From the NCBI GenBank assembly GCA_964584595.1, contig CAZPAM010000003.1:28894-92893 (forward strand): DNA of 64,000 bases. The letters run 5' to 3'. The notes below the pieces were generated by a model. It worked only from the letters and a program-made list of their open reading frames with translations, had not been told where the DNA came from and did no database searches. Positions 9,071 to 18,537 of this stretch are shown here, in pieces (the first letter of the stretch is position 1; every line of letters begins with the position of its first letter). The position numbers were made by a program, and so were the translations under genes. The stretch comes from Scalindua sp964584595 (GTDB lineage Bacteria > Planctomycetota > Brocadiia > Brocadiales > Scalinduaceae).

Positions 9071-9093
9071 TGCCTGCCCGACTGGCAGGCGGG
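9071..9093. repeat. REP-like GC-rich palindrome
   Basis: An imperfect inverted repeat with arms TGCCTGCC and GGCAGGC, extending into GGCGGG. It sits between gyrA and the response regulator gene. Related palindromes occur at 48201-48220 and 52357-52391, with a weaker relative at 55663-55690. Confidence 0.6.
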
Positions 9094-9111
9094 CTACTAT
9101 GCCGAGCAACG

Positions 9112-11604
9112 TTATTCGGTTTGTGCAGGCTGTTGTGGTTCGGCCTCATCTGTTTGTGTTTCTGCGCCTTCTGAGTCTTCACTTTCATCGCTTACAACAG
9201 GTGCAACAGACACTAATTTATCACCTTGCTTCAGTGAAATAAGCCTCACTCCCTGAGTATTGCGGCCAATAGATCTTATGGCTTTAATAGCGGAACGAAT
9301 TATCATACCATTTGCAGTCATCATCATGAATTCGTCTTCATCACTTACATTTATCAAAGCGACAACCTTACCATTTCTATCTGTTGTCTTTATATTAATA
9401 ACTCCCTGGCCGCTCCTGCGTTGGACAGAATATTCACTATAATCCGTTCTTTTTCCGAATCCATTCTCGCAGACGGTTAAAAGAGTAGCATTTTTGTCAA
9501 CTATAACAATGCCCTTAACGGTGTCATCACCTTGTAATGTTATACCTTTGACACCGCGTGTAGCACGTCCCATGCACCGGACGTCATCCTCTGAAAACCG
9601 GATGGCCTTTCCATTCTCTGATCCAAGTACAATTTCCTGTCCTCCTTGCGCCAGTTTCACTCCTATAAGTTTATCTCCACTGTCGAGGAGGATTGCGATT
9701 ATACCGCCTTTCTTAGGGCGGCCAAAGGCGCTGAGGATGGTCTTCTTTATTATCCCGTTCTTTGTTGCCATTACTAAACTTCTATCGTCAAACTTTCGAA
9801 CTGGGATCATAGATGTAACGTTTTCGTCTTCCTGCAGATTCAGCAGGTTAACTATTGCCCGTCCCTTGGCCACACGGCCAAAGTGTGGAACATCGTAAAC
9901 CTTCAACCAATACACTTTACCTAAATCTGTAAAGAATAGTATGTAATCGTGTGTTGATGCGATAAAGAGGTTTTCAACAAAATCACCTTCCTTCATTCCG
10001 GCGCCGGTGACACCCTTTCCGCCTCTGTTTTGTTTCCGATAAGTACTTAAAGGTAATCTTTTTGTGTATCCCTCATGTGTGATCATCACGGTTACATCTT
10101 CCTCAGAAATGAGGTCTTCCATGTCGAAGTCGCTGACATCACCTACAATTTCTGTTTTCCTTTCATCTCCATATTTCTCTTTTGTCTCATGAAGGTCTTC
10201 TCGAATAATGTCCAGGACAAGATTTTCATCTGCCAGGATGGCCTTAAATTCCTTAATGTTGTCACAGACCTTTTTATACTCTTCCTCGATCTTGGATTGT
10301 TCAAGGTTTGTTAACCTTTGCAGTCTCATCTCAAGGATCGCATTGGCCTGTACATCAGATAAAGAAAATTTAGATACCAGTGAAGTTCTTGCATCATCGA
10401 CAGTTTTAGATGCCTTTATCAGTTTTATAACTTCGTCAATGTTTGCAAGGGCAATCCTTAATCCCTCCAGGATATGCGCTCTCTCTTCGGCACGTTCTAA
10501 CAGGAACTGTGTCCGGCGCCTGATCACTTCCTTTCGATGGTCGATATAAGCTGTAATTAACTGTTTCAGGTTTAATGTTTGAGGCCGGTTGTTTACAAGC
10601 GCTATCATAATTATGCTGAAAGAGTCCTGCAGTTTCGTATGTTTATATAGTAGATTTAAGACAACATTTTCGTCGTCACCCTTCTTCACAACAATTACAA
10701 TCCTGCTTCCCTCTCTGTCGCTTTCATTCCTGACATCTGTTATACCCTTTAAAACCTCACTTTTTACTAATTCTGCTATTCTCTCAATTATTCTGTCTCT
10801 ATTAAGCTGATAGGGTATTTCAGTTACAACTATACTTTTTTTACCACTCTTTGCTGTTTCTATATGTGCCTTTGCCCTCACAGATATAGTGCCCCGGCCG
10901 GTTTTGTAGCCGTCGTGTATACCTCTAACACCGCATATTAAAGCTCCTGTCGGAAAATCAGGCCCTTTTATTATTGTCATAAGTTCATCTATGGTGACAT
11001 CAGGATTATCGATAACCTTTATTATGCCGTCACATACTTCGTTTACATTATGCGGTGGTATACTTGTGGCCATTCCTACAGCGATACCGGAACCGCCATT
11101 ACATAAAATATTTGGAAACTTTGAGGGAAGTACAACCGGCTCCAGCCGGGTTTCATCATAATTTGGAATGAAATCAACCGTGTTCTGCTTAATATCATCC
11201 ATCATCTCAGTGGATGCATGGGTCATCCTCGCCTCTGTATATCTCATTGCGGCAGGGGGGTCACCATCGACTGATCCAAAGTTGCCCTGGCCTTTTACAA
11301 GGGTGTACCTGAAGCTGAAGTCCTGCGCCATGCGCACGAGTGTTGGATATACTACCTGTTCACCATGAGGATGGTAATTTCCCGTTGTATCGCCACATAT
11401 CTTTGCGCACTTCCTGTACTTTGATGCGGGTCCCAGGCTTAGATCATTCATTGCAACGAGTATCCTTCTCTGTGATGGCTTAAGACCATCACGTACATCG
11501 GGTAATGCCCTGCTCATGATCACACTCATCGCAAAGGTCAGGTACGACTCTTTCATCTCCTCTTCGATAAGGATATCCTTAATATTCTCTTTTTCGTCTA
11601 TCAT
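9112..11604 (-). CDS. gyrA: DNA gyrase subunit A
   Basis: 830 residues, normal for GyrA, which with GyrB introduces negative supercoils. The N-terminal breakage-reunion domain has the catalytic Tyr122 in AAMRYTEARMT and the quinolone pocket GNYHPHGEQVVYPTLV. The C-terminal beta-pinwheel carries six-bladed repeats such as RGGKGVTGAGMKEGD and a GyrA-box region QRRSGQG, a variant of QRRGGKG, favouring gyrase over topoisomerase IV. At the positions numbered 83 and 87 in E. coli it has Gln and Pro, where quinolone-sensitive enzymes carry Ser and Asp. The C-terminus ends in an acidic Ser/Glu/Gln tail. A purine-rich GAGGAA lies upstream of the ATG. gyrB is not in the window. Confidence 0.96.
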   Translation of the reverse strand: MIDEKENIKDILIEEEMKESYLTFAMSVIMSRALPDVRDGLKPSQRRILVAMNDLSLGPASKYRKCAKICGDTTGNYHPHGEQVVYPTLVRMAQDFSFRYTLVKGQGNFGSVDGDPPAAMRYTEARMTHASTEMMDDIKQNTVDFIPNYDETRLEPVVLPSKFPNILCNGGSGIAVGMATSIPPHNVNEVCDGIIKVIDNPDVTIDELMTIIKGPDFPTGALICGVRGIHDGYKTGRGTISVRAKAHIETAKSGKKSIVVTEIPYQLNRDRIIERIAELVKSEVLKGITDVRNESDREGSRIVIVVKKGDDENVVLNLLYKHTKLQDSFSIIMIALVNNRPQTLNLKQLITAYIDHRKEVIRRRTQFLLERAEERAHILEGLRIALANIDEVIKLIKASKTVDDARTSLVSKFSLSDVQANAILEMRLQRLTNLEQSKIEEEYKKVCDNIKEFKAILADENLVLDIIREDLHETKEKYGDERKTEIVGDVSDFDMEDLISEEDVTVMITHEGYTKRLPLSTYRKQNRGGKGVTGAGMKEGDFVENLFIASTHDYILFFTDLGKVYWLKVYDVPHFGRVAKGRAIVNLLNLQEDENVTSMIPVRKFDDRSLVMATKNGIIKKTILSAFGRPKKGGIIAILLDSGDKLIGVKLAQGGQEIVLGSENGKAIRFSEDDVRCMGRATRGVKGITLQGDDTVKGIVIVDKNATLLTVCENGFGKRTDYSEYSVQRRSGQGVINIKTTDRNGKVVALINVSDEDEFMMMTANGMIIRSAIKAIRSIGRNTQGVRLISLKQGDKLVSVAPVVSDESEDSEGAETQTDEAEPQQPAQTE

Positions 11605-11662
11605 TGAAGTTTTTTCCTCTTCGGTTTTTTCGAGCTATCAGACTGTGATAAATACAGTAAAC

Positions 11663-12304
11663 TTAATGGAAGTTAAATCTCTCTTTTTCGGCTTTCACGG
11701 TCGTTGATTCGCCGTGCCCGGGGTGTATAATTGTATTTTCGTCCAGCTTAAAAATGCATTGCTTAATCGATTGGAGAAGGCAGTTGTGACTGCCGCCCGG
11801 CAAATCGGTCCTGCCATAGCCCCCTGCAAAAAGTGTATCGCCTGAGAATAATATTGGAACGTCTCCATTGCCTGCGGAATCAATATATATTCCTATTCCA
11901 CCACGGGTGTGGCCGGGGAGGTGCAAAACTCTTAAGGCATACTCACCAAACAAAATCTTGTCGTCATGATTCAGGATTCGGTTTGCAGGTGGAGATGAAT
12001 ATCTTTTGCCACCCAGAAGAGAAAGGTTCTTAAACGGGTCTTCCAGCATCTCTGCATCGTCGCTGTGAATACAGATTTGAATGTCCGGAAACTTTTCCTT
12101 TAACTCTTTGTTTCCGCCAATGTGGTCACCATGGCCATGAGTGTTAATCAGAAGTACAGGATGCAGCTTGTTCTCCGCCAGATAATCTAATATTCTGTCT
12201 GTATCACCGCCAGGGTCTATAACCATAGCCTCTGAACACTTTGAAGATACTATGTAGCAACAGGCATCCAAAGGCCCAACCTCAAATTTCTGAATATCTA
12301 ACAT
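11663..12304 (-). CDS. Metallo-beta-lactamase-fold hydrolase (glyoxalase II-like)
   Basis: 213 residues. The metal-binding motif THxHxDH appears as INTHGHGDHIGGN; further ligands fall in LHLPGHTRGGIGIY, LFSGDTLFAGGYGRTDLPGG and IHPGHGESTTV. This is the YcbL/GloB-like branch of the superfamily, which hydrolyses thioesters such as S-lactoylglutathione, though true substrates of such short members are often unknown. The frame can be extended to a GTG at 12340, overlapping the upstream gene, but the ATG at 12304 has an AGG five bases ahead and leaves a small positive gap, so it was chosen. It appears to be in an operon between the NDP-kinase-like gene and gyrA. Confidence 0.85.
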   Translation of the reverse strand: MLDIQKFEVGPLDACCYIVSSKCSEAMVIDPGGDTDRILDYLAENKLHPVLLINTHGHGDHIGGNKELKEKFPDIQICIHSDDAEMLEDPFKNLSLLGGKRYSSPPANRILNHDDKILFGEYALRVLHLPGHTRGGIGIYIDSAGNGDVPILFSGDTLFAGGYGRTDLPGGSHNCLLQSIKQCIFKLDENTIIHPGHGESTTVKAEKERFNFH

Positions 12305-12317
12305 AACCTGCGTGCAA

Positions 12318-13523
12318 TTATCGTTTTCGTGAAGATCCACTATTTTTAATATATCGATTTATTATTTGAATAATATCACAGGTTTTTTTCTCTTTATTGA
12401 AGCCTATGATTTTTCTTTCCCTTATTACACTTGCAGGAGAATCAGATGCGTGTACTGCGTTTCTAAGTATGTCCAGCCCATAAAACCGCCTGATACTGGA
12501 GTACTTTGCTTTTTTCGGGTCAGTGGCGCCCAGAAGTTCCCGGATAGTCTTGATCGTGTTTATACCCTGATATAATAAAGCGAGGCATATAGTATGCTTC
12601 CCGTCACTCTTCTTGGTTTCAGCAAATGCTGATGGTGCGGTGCCTGTCATATACTGCAGTATATTGCCGAATTCGCCTTCAACTGTGGGTTCCTTGAGTT
12701 GATCTGCCATTTTGTTTAAGATGGTATCGTTCAGTTCAAATGAAAAATCTTTCTGGTTTAATGATGCTCTCAAGTTTTCAACCAGTTTCGGTTTAAACTT
12801 ATCATCGAAGCTGCTATTGAAGAAGCCTTTCACCGGCCCATAGAATTCTTGTGCCTGTTTAGTGCTCATGTCAAGAAGCTTTGCTCCGACCATATAAAAG
12901 CCGGTCCTTGCGATCATATCTATTATATTCCCTGAACGAGGGTCATGCTTTTCAAAAGGTTTCAGGATTATGAGTGAAGTTTCAGGCTTTTTGTTTTTAG
13001 GAAATTTTACGGCTTTTTCCAGGATACCTCCATCACTTAATGAATATTTTGCGAATAACTTAAGCTGCTTAATATTAGTGGCTCTGTCTGCAGAGGTAAG
13101 GACTGCAGGCTCAAAATAATCAACTTTTCCATCTGCGGATACTATACTGTCACCATAGGTACCCCTGATGGTATTTCCTCTTAACGGGTCAGATGCTGAC
13201 CCAATCACGTTATTATGGAGAACATCAACCGCATTCTTGCCTTCAAAGAGGAGGAGCATGGCACGGTTTGCCATACCAAGCTTATTCTTCTTTCTCAGCA
13301 TGCTGTTTACATAATCTGTCATTGCCTTTTTCCACACGGCTTTCATCTTCTGCGTCTCGATAGTTTTTATATATTCATCCAGGAACTTGTCGCTGGGAGT
13401 GTACATTCTCGCGCCCACAAGCTCCAGGTCAGATAAAGATAAAAGCCTGCTGATTATACCTCCCGTTCTGCTCTTTAATAAGCTATACGGTGTTATTAAT
13501 GCGTAAGTTAACTCCATTTTCAT
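12318..13523 (-). CDS. Two-domain nucleoside diphosphate kinase-like protein
   Basis: 401 residues from the ATG at 13523 (GGAAGG ten bases upstream; an in-frame TTG lies at 13532). Domain 1 (about residues 3-157) looks like an NDK fold: ELTYALITPYSLLKSRTGGII aligns with the NDK N-terminus and NNVIGSASDPLRGNTIRG with the nucleotide loop. At the site of the catalytic His it reads PAVLTSADR, lacking the His. Domain 2 (about 182-377) starts TSLIILKPFEKHDPRSGNIID, has a long insertion, then GATDPKKAKYSSIRRFYG and NAVHASDSPASVIRE, with the phospho-accepting His at about 358 and the SDS motif. NDK transfers phosphate between nucleoside triphosphates and diphosphates. Canonical NDK is about 140 residues, so this is more than twice as long. 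Confidence 0.8.
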   Translation of the reverse strand: MKMELTYALITPYSLLKSRTGGIISRLLSLSDLELVGARMYTPSDKFLDEYIKTIETQKMKAVWKKAMTDYVNSMLRKKNKLGMANRAMLLLFEGKNAVDVLHNNVIGSASDPLRGNTIRGTYGDSIVSADGKVDYFEPAVLTSADRATNIKQLKLFAKYSLSDGGILEKAVKFPKNKKPETSLIILKPFEKHDPRSGNIIDMIARTGFYMVGAKLLDMSTKQAQEFYGPVKGFFNSSFDDKFKPKLVENLRASLNQKDFSFELNDTILNKMADQLKEPTVEGEFGNILQYMTGTAPSAFAETKKSDGKHTICLALLYQGINTIKTIRELLGATDPKKAKYSSIRRFYGLDILRNAVHASDSPASVIRERKIIGFNKEKKTCDIIQIINRYIKNSGSSRKR

Positions 13524-13675
13524 TTTTACCAATACCTTCCTTAAATTTATTTTATCGGGATTTCAAAATTACCTTAAAATGTGTGATTAAAAGCAGGGGC
13601 GTTTGAAGGATGAATGCCGAAGCCACCTGACTGTAAACATACAACTTTTTTGCTGCTAATACCTGAGTCCAACAT

Positions 13676-16600
13676 TTATACGCTTTGTGAGACCAGGCTG
13701 TCTTCTCCAACAAGATTCTTTATTTCACTTAGTACACTTTCGTTTAAAGAGACAGAAAACCTGTCGGATGTCTTGATCGTTACCGCTTTTTCACCCGGTA
13801 TTTCAAACTTTATTAATACAGGAGAAGATCCTTTATTTGCTGACAGAATCTCCTTTAAACGGGCGAGAATTTCATCGTTAATCTGCGAATATTCGAGGCG
13901 TATTATAGCATTCCTGGGTGATTTTTTCTCTACTATTTTTTCCATATCTTCCGGAGTGATTATTTCTGTAACCCTGATAGACGGCTCGGTATCTCTAAAA
14001 CTGACTTTTCCCTTAATAAAAACCACTTCATCGGGATGAAGCAGGTCATTGAGGACTGTCAGCTTTTTCTCGAATATTACGCACTTTGCTATTCCATCCA
14101 GGTCTTCGATTGTAAAATATGCAATCGGTTTGCCTTTTTTTGTGGTTGTGCGGTTAATGCTGTCAATTATTCCGCCAATCAAGACTTCAGCATCTTCAAG
14201 TTTCTCCGGTAGATCTCCGATTGAAGCATCTGAATATTGCTCTATTGCCTCTTTGTACCTTTTTAATGGGTGAGAACTGACATAGAGCCCCAATGCCTCC
14301 TTTTCTGCCTTAAGCAGCTGCTTCTCAGACCACTTTTCAGTCTCGGGTAATTGTTGATGAGAATTTGAATTTGTTGTATTGTCCTGTGCGCCAAACAGGT
14401 TCATCTGCCCCATGCGGCGGTCTCTGTTTGATTTAGCTCCGATTTGCAGCAGTATATCTATTCCTTCAAAGAATTGAGCCCTGTATCCAGGCAAGGAGTC
14501 AAAGCAACCTGATTTTATAAGGCTCTCCATCACCTGCTTATTCACCAGGCGCAGGTCTACACGTTCACAGAAGTCAAATGCTGAAGTAAATTCACCCTCA
14601 CTCTTTCTTGACGCAATGATAGACTCTATTGCCTTCTCACCTACATTCTTTATTGCCCCAAGGCCAAACCTTACTTTCTTATCTGATACTATTGTAAAGT
14701 CTGAAAAGCTTTCGTTTACGCACGGCGGTAATAATTCAATACCCATTCTGTTGCATTCATGCATATAGTCTACAATCTTTGCGTTGTTTTGTTTCTCACA
14801 CGTCATCTGAGCTGACATGTACTGCGTAGGATAGTTTGCTTTTAAATAAGCAGTCTGATAGCAGACCATGGCATAAGCGGCAGAGTGAGATTTATTAAAT
14901 CCATAGCCTGCGAAGTGTTCCATCAGTTCGAAGATCTTTTTGGCAGTATTTCTTGGAATGTCGTTCTTCACAGACCCCTCAATAAATTGGTCTTTGAATT
15001 TTGCCATAACCTCCGGCTTCTTCTTTCCCATAGCCTTCCTTAAGTTATCGGCTTCATTCAGGGTAAAGCCTCCCAGCCTGTTGGCGATGCGCATTACCTG
15101 TTCCTGGTATACCATCAATCCATATGTTTCCTTGAGTAATGGTTCGAGTTTTGGATGAAGATAGGAAACTTCTTCTTTGCCGTGCCTGCAGTTTATAAAT
15201 GTGTCTACCATTCCACTCTGCAATGGCCCCGGTCTGTATAATGCTACCAGGGGTAATATATATTCAAATTTGTCAGGTTTGAGCTTTACCAGCAGATCCC
15301 TGAAGCCTCTGCTTGTCTCTACCTGGAAGACACCTTTAACGTCGCCTCTTGACAACAATTCATAAGTCTTCTTGTCATCCAGCGGGATATTGTCGATATC
15401 GATCTCCTTGCCTGTTGTTGCTTTTATCAATTGCCTTGCCTTGTCAATAACAGTGAACTTCCTCACACCAAGGAAATCAGCCTTTAACAGGCCGATCTTC
15501 ACAACAAGGGTTTCGCCGTCGTATTGTGTAATTACGATATCCTTGTTCTTTGCCAGCGGGATGTAGTTGGTTAATGGTTCATCGGAGACGACCACGCCTG
15601 CCGCGTGTGTAGATGCGTGTCTGCGCAGCCCTTCGAGCTTTGAAGAAATATTGAAGAGCTCCTGGATCTGCTTCTCGTTCTTATGCATGGCCTGTAATTC
15701 AGGTTCCTGCTCAAGAGCGTCCTTTAATGTAATGCCCAGAGTAGGGGGGATCAATTTTGCAACTTTGTTAACGACAGGTAATGGTATGTCCATTACTCTG
15801 CCGACATCCCTGACAACCGCCTTGGCCTTCATAGTACCGAAGGTGATAATCTGAGCTACATTGTTGTCACCTCCATATCGGTTTCGTACATATTGAATTA
15901 TCTTGTCTCTGCCCTCGGCACAGAAATCAATATCAAGATCAGGCATGGAAAGCCTTTCGGAATTCAGGAATCTTTCAAACAGTAAATCATACTTTATAGG
16001 GTCGATGTTAGTGATTCCGAGTAAATAGGCTACGAGACTGCCAGCGCCAGAACCACGTGCAATTGCAGGTATATGCTCTTTTCTTGCAAAATCAATGAAG
16101 TCCCATACGATCAGAAAATAGTCAACAAAATTAGTCTCTTCTATTACTCTCAGTTCATGGTCTAATCTCTCGTTTATTACATCATCAAGCTTTTTGTATA
16201 TTTCTAATGCACCGTGTTTGCAGAGCTCTCTCAGGAGTTGTTTATGGGTCATACCCGGTTTGTAACATATAGTATCTTCCTTCGGGTGAAACCTGGGAAG
16301 GTGCATTGTGTCAAGGTCCAGCTCAACGCTGCATCTATCGGAGATTAATGATGTATTCATTAATGCATCGGGCATATCTTTAAAGACGGCTTCCATTTCT
16401 TCCTGAGACTTGAAGTAGAATTCATTTGTGCTCATGCGCATTCTCTTGGTGTCATTTATTAACTTTCCCGTGTTTATGCACAGGAGGGCATCATGGGCAT
16501 AATAATCATCAGGATCTATATAGTGTATGTCATTTGTAGCTACAGTTTTCAATCCCAGCTCCTGACTGATTCTTACTGCCATATTCACCAACTCATCCTG

Positions 16601-17155
16601 CCGTTCAATCTTATTGTCCTGCAGTTCCAGATAGAAGTTGTCAGTACCGAAGATGTCTTTGTATTGAGCAGCAGAATTCAGGGCCTTGTCATAATCATTA
16701 TTCAACAGGTTTTGATTTATTTCTGACTTCATACATCCACTCAGAGCGATTATTCCTTTTGAATACTCATTTAATAACTCTTTGTCTATTCTGGGTTTAT
16801 AATAAAAGCCTTCCAGGTATGCAGATGAGGCCAGTTTTAGCAGGTTTCTATATCCTTCATTGTTTTCTGCTAAAAGAGTTAAGTGGTATATGCGTTGTTT
16901 TCCATCTTTACCGGCTTCTTTTGTAAACCTGCTTTCCTGGGAGACATATGATTCAAAACCAAGTATAGGTTTTATATCATTCTGCCTTGCATATTCGTAA
17001 AACCCGATTGCTCCAAACATGTTGCCATGGTCTGTCAGCGCCAGGCTTTTCATATTTAAAGCCTTAGTTTTGTCAACAAGGTCATTAATCCTGCATGCGC
17101 CGTCTAGCAGGCTGTAATCGCTATGAACATGTAAATGGACAAAATCATTTTTCAT
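13676..17155 (-). CDS. dnaE: DNA polymerase III alpha subunit
   Basis: 1159 residues, the usual length for DnaE1-type replicative polymerase. The N-terminal PHP domain is clear: FVHLHVHSDYSLLDGACRIN, LALTDHGNMFGAIGFYEYA. The polymerase active site is in LSMPDLDIDFCAEGRDKI (about residues 398-415, the paired catalytic Asp), with SGAGSLVAYLLGITNIDP just ahead and RKAMGKKKPEVMAKFKDQF in the fingers. Near the C-terminus there is a helix-hairpin-helix region followed by an OB fold (VLIGGIIDSINRTTTKKGKP). The ATG is two bases after the stop of the NtrC-type regulator gene, so it may be read through from that operon. Confidence 0.97.
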   Translation of the reverse strand: MKNDFVHLHVHSDYSLLDGACRINDLVDKTKALNMKSLALTDHGNMFGAIGFYEYARQNDIKPILGFESYVSQESRFTKEAGKDGKQRIYHLTLLAENNEGYRNLLKLASSAYLEGFYYKPRIDKELLNEYSKGIIALSGCMKSEINQNLLNNDYDKALNSAAQYKDIFGTDNFYLELQDNKIERQDELVNMAVRISQELGLKTVATNDIHYIDPDDYYAHDALLCINTGKLINDTKRMRMSTNEFYFKSQEEMEAVFKDMPDALMNTSLISDRCSVELDLDTMHLPRFHPKEDTICYKPGMTHKQLLRELCKHGALEIYKKLDDVINERLDHELRVIEETNFVDYFLIVWDFIDFARKEHIPAIARGSGAGSLVAYLLGITNIDPIKYDLLFERFLNSERLSMPDLDIDFCAEGRDKIIQYVRNRYGGDNNVAQIITFGTMKAKAVVRDVGRVMDIPLPVVNKVAKLIPPTLGITLKDALEQEPELQAMHKNEKQIQELFNISSKLEGLRRHASTHAAGVVVSDEPLTNYIPLAKNKDIVITQYDGETLVVKIGLLKADFLGVRKFTVIDKARQLIKATTGKEIDIDNIPLDDKKTYELLSRGDVKGVFQVETSRGFRDLLVKLKPDKFEYILPLVALYRPGPLQSGMVDTFINCRHGKEEVSYLHPKLEPLLKETYGLMVYQEQVMRIANRLGGFTLNEADNLRKAMGKKKPEVMAKFKDQFIEGSVKNDIPRNTAKKIFELMEHFAGYGFNKSHSAAYAMVCYQTAYLKANYPTQYMSAQMTCEKQNNAKIVDYMHECNRMGIELLPPCVNESFSDFTIVSDKKVRFGLGAIKNVGEKAIESIIASRKSEGEFTSAFDFCERVDLRLVNKQVMESLIKSGCFDSLPGYRAQFFEGIDILLQIGAKSNRDRRMGQMNLFGAQDNTTNSNSHQQLPETEKWSEKQLLKAEKEALGLYVSSHPLKRYKEAIEQYSDASIGDLPEKLEDAEVLIGGIIDSINRTTTKKGKPIAYFTIEDLDGIAKCVIFEKKLTVLNDLLHPDEVVFIKGKVSFRDTEPSIRVTEIITPEDMEKIVEKKSPRNAIIRLEYSQINDEILARLKEILSANKGSSPVLIKFEIPGEKAVTIKTSDRFSVSLNESVLSEIKNLVGEDSLVSQSV

Positions 17156-17157
17156 AT

Positions 17158-18522
17158 TTATTTCATATCCAGTTCTTTGATCTTTTGTTGCAGGCTTTGC
17201 CTGTGCATACCAAGAGCTTCAGCCGTTTTGCTTATATTACCATTGTTTTCTTCCAGTTTCCTGCTTACAAAGTCCCTTTCGAAGGCTTCCACAGCTATTT
17301 TCTTTGCGTCCCTGAAAGGTAAATTGTAATCTAAGTTATTATAACTATTTGAATTTCTAATTTCTTCAGGAAAATCATCAACTCCAAGAGTTTCTGCGCC
17401 AGCCATTACTACTGCGCTTTCTATCACATTCTGCAACTCTCTGACATTTCCAGGCCAATAATATTTAGTAAAGAGTTTTATTGCCTCACTTGATATGGAT
17501 TTTACGCGTTTTTTGTGTTTCTTGGTGAAGTATTTTATGAAATTTTCTGTCAGTATTATAATGTCTTCTTTGCGATTTCTCAATGGTGGAAGTAAGATTT
17601 CAACAACCTTCAGCCTGTAGTACAGATCGTCTCTGAAATTATCATCTTTAATTTCTTTAAGTAAATCTTTATGAGTTGCGCTTATCAGTCTGACATCAAC
17701 ACGAAGAGTTTCAGTACCTCCTAATCTTTCGAAACTCTGTTCCTGTAGAACCCGTAATACTTTCGATTGTGTATTTGGACTCATATCTCCAATTTCATCA
17801 AGAAATATAGTACCCTTATCAGCCAGCTCAAATTTGCCCAGACGCCTTTCTGTGGCACCAGTGAAGGCGCCTTTTTCATGCCCGAATAATTCACTTTCGA
17901 TTAATGTCTCCGGCAAGGCTGCGCAATTCATAACTATCATGGGATTATCTTTGCGAGTACTTTTTTTATGGATTTCTTTAGCCACCAGTTCTTTTCCACT
18001 TCCACTTTCACCCTGAATTAATACTGTTACGTCAGATGGCCCTACTTTTTCTATCTTATTAAAGACGTGTTTCATTACCTGGCTTTTGGCCAATATTTCT
18101 CCCATCGATTCCAGTCTGTCAATCTCGGAGCGCAGCCTGGCATTTTCTTCCTCAAGAGAGAGTTTTTCGAAGGCATGTTGGGCAATTAGCCTGAGTTCAT
18201 CTATTTCGTATGGTTTGGCAATATAATCGTATGCTCCCTTTTTCATGGCATCCACGGCTACTCTTTCAGACCCATAAGCAGTTACTATCACTATCATTGG
18301 GGGGTCTTCATGTTGGTTTATTTCCTCTAATACCTGAATTCCGTTAACCTTTGGCATGTTTATATCGAGAAAGACCAGAGCCGGTTTCTTCGTCTTTATG
18401 ACCTCCGAGGCGGAAATACCATCACTGGACTCAATGACTTTGTAACCATCTTTTTCTAAAGCCATTTTCATCCCAAACCTTGCCGCCTTTTCATCATCTA
18501 CTATTAATATTAATTTTTTCAT
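17158..18522 (-). CDS. Sigma-54-dependent response regulator, NtrC family
   Basis: 454 residues in three domains. Receiver: residues 1-120, acidic pocket at D9/D10 and phospho-acceptor D53 in VFLDINMPKVNG, Lys in YIAKPYE. AAA+ sigma-54 interaction: Walker A GESGSGKE, the sigma-54-contacting loop ELFGHEKGAFTGA, Walker B FLDEIGDM, and the arginine-finger region. C-terminus: a Fis-type helix-turn-helix (NNGNISKTAEALGMHRQSLQQKIKELD). It should activate promoters with -24/-12 elements when phosphorylated by the sensor kinase encoded immediately upstream at 18538-20655. A sigma-54-type site occurs in this window near 49855. The pair resembles PrsK/PrsR-type systems of exopolysaccharide producers, which I cannot confirm. 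Confidence 0.93.
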   Translation of the reverse strand: MKKLILIVDDEKAARFGMKMALEKDGYKVIESSDGISASEVIKTKKPALVFLDINMPKVNGIQVLEEINQHEDPPMIVIVTAYGSERVAVDAMKKGAYDYIAKPYEIDELRLIAQHAFEKLSLEEENARLRSEIDRLESMGEILAKSQVMKHVFNKIEKVGPSDVTVLIQGESGSGKELVAKEIHKKSTRKDNPMIVMNCAALPETLIESELFGHEKGAFTGATERRLGKFELADKGTIFLDEIGDMSPNTQSKVLRVLQEQSFERLGGTETLRVDVRLISATHKDLLKEIKDDNFRDDLYYRLKVVEILLPPLRNRKEDIIILTENFIKYFTKKHKKRVKSISSEAIKLFTKYYWPGNVRELQNVIESAVVMAGAETLGVDDFPEEIRNSNSYNNLDYNLPFRDAKKIAVEAFERDFVSRKLEENNGNISKTAEALGMHRQSLQQKIKELDMK

Positions 18523-18537
18523 GGTATACAGAATTGT

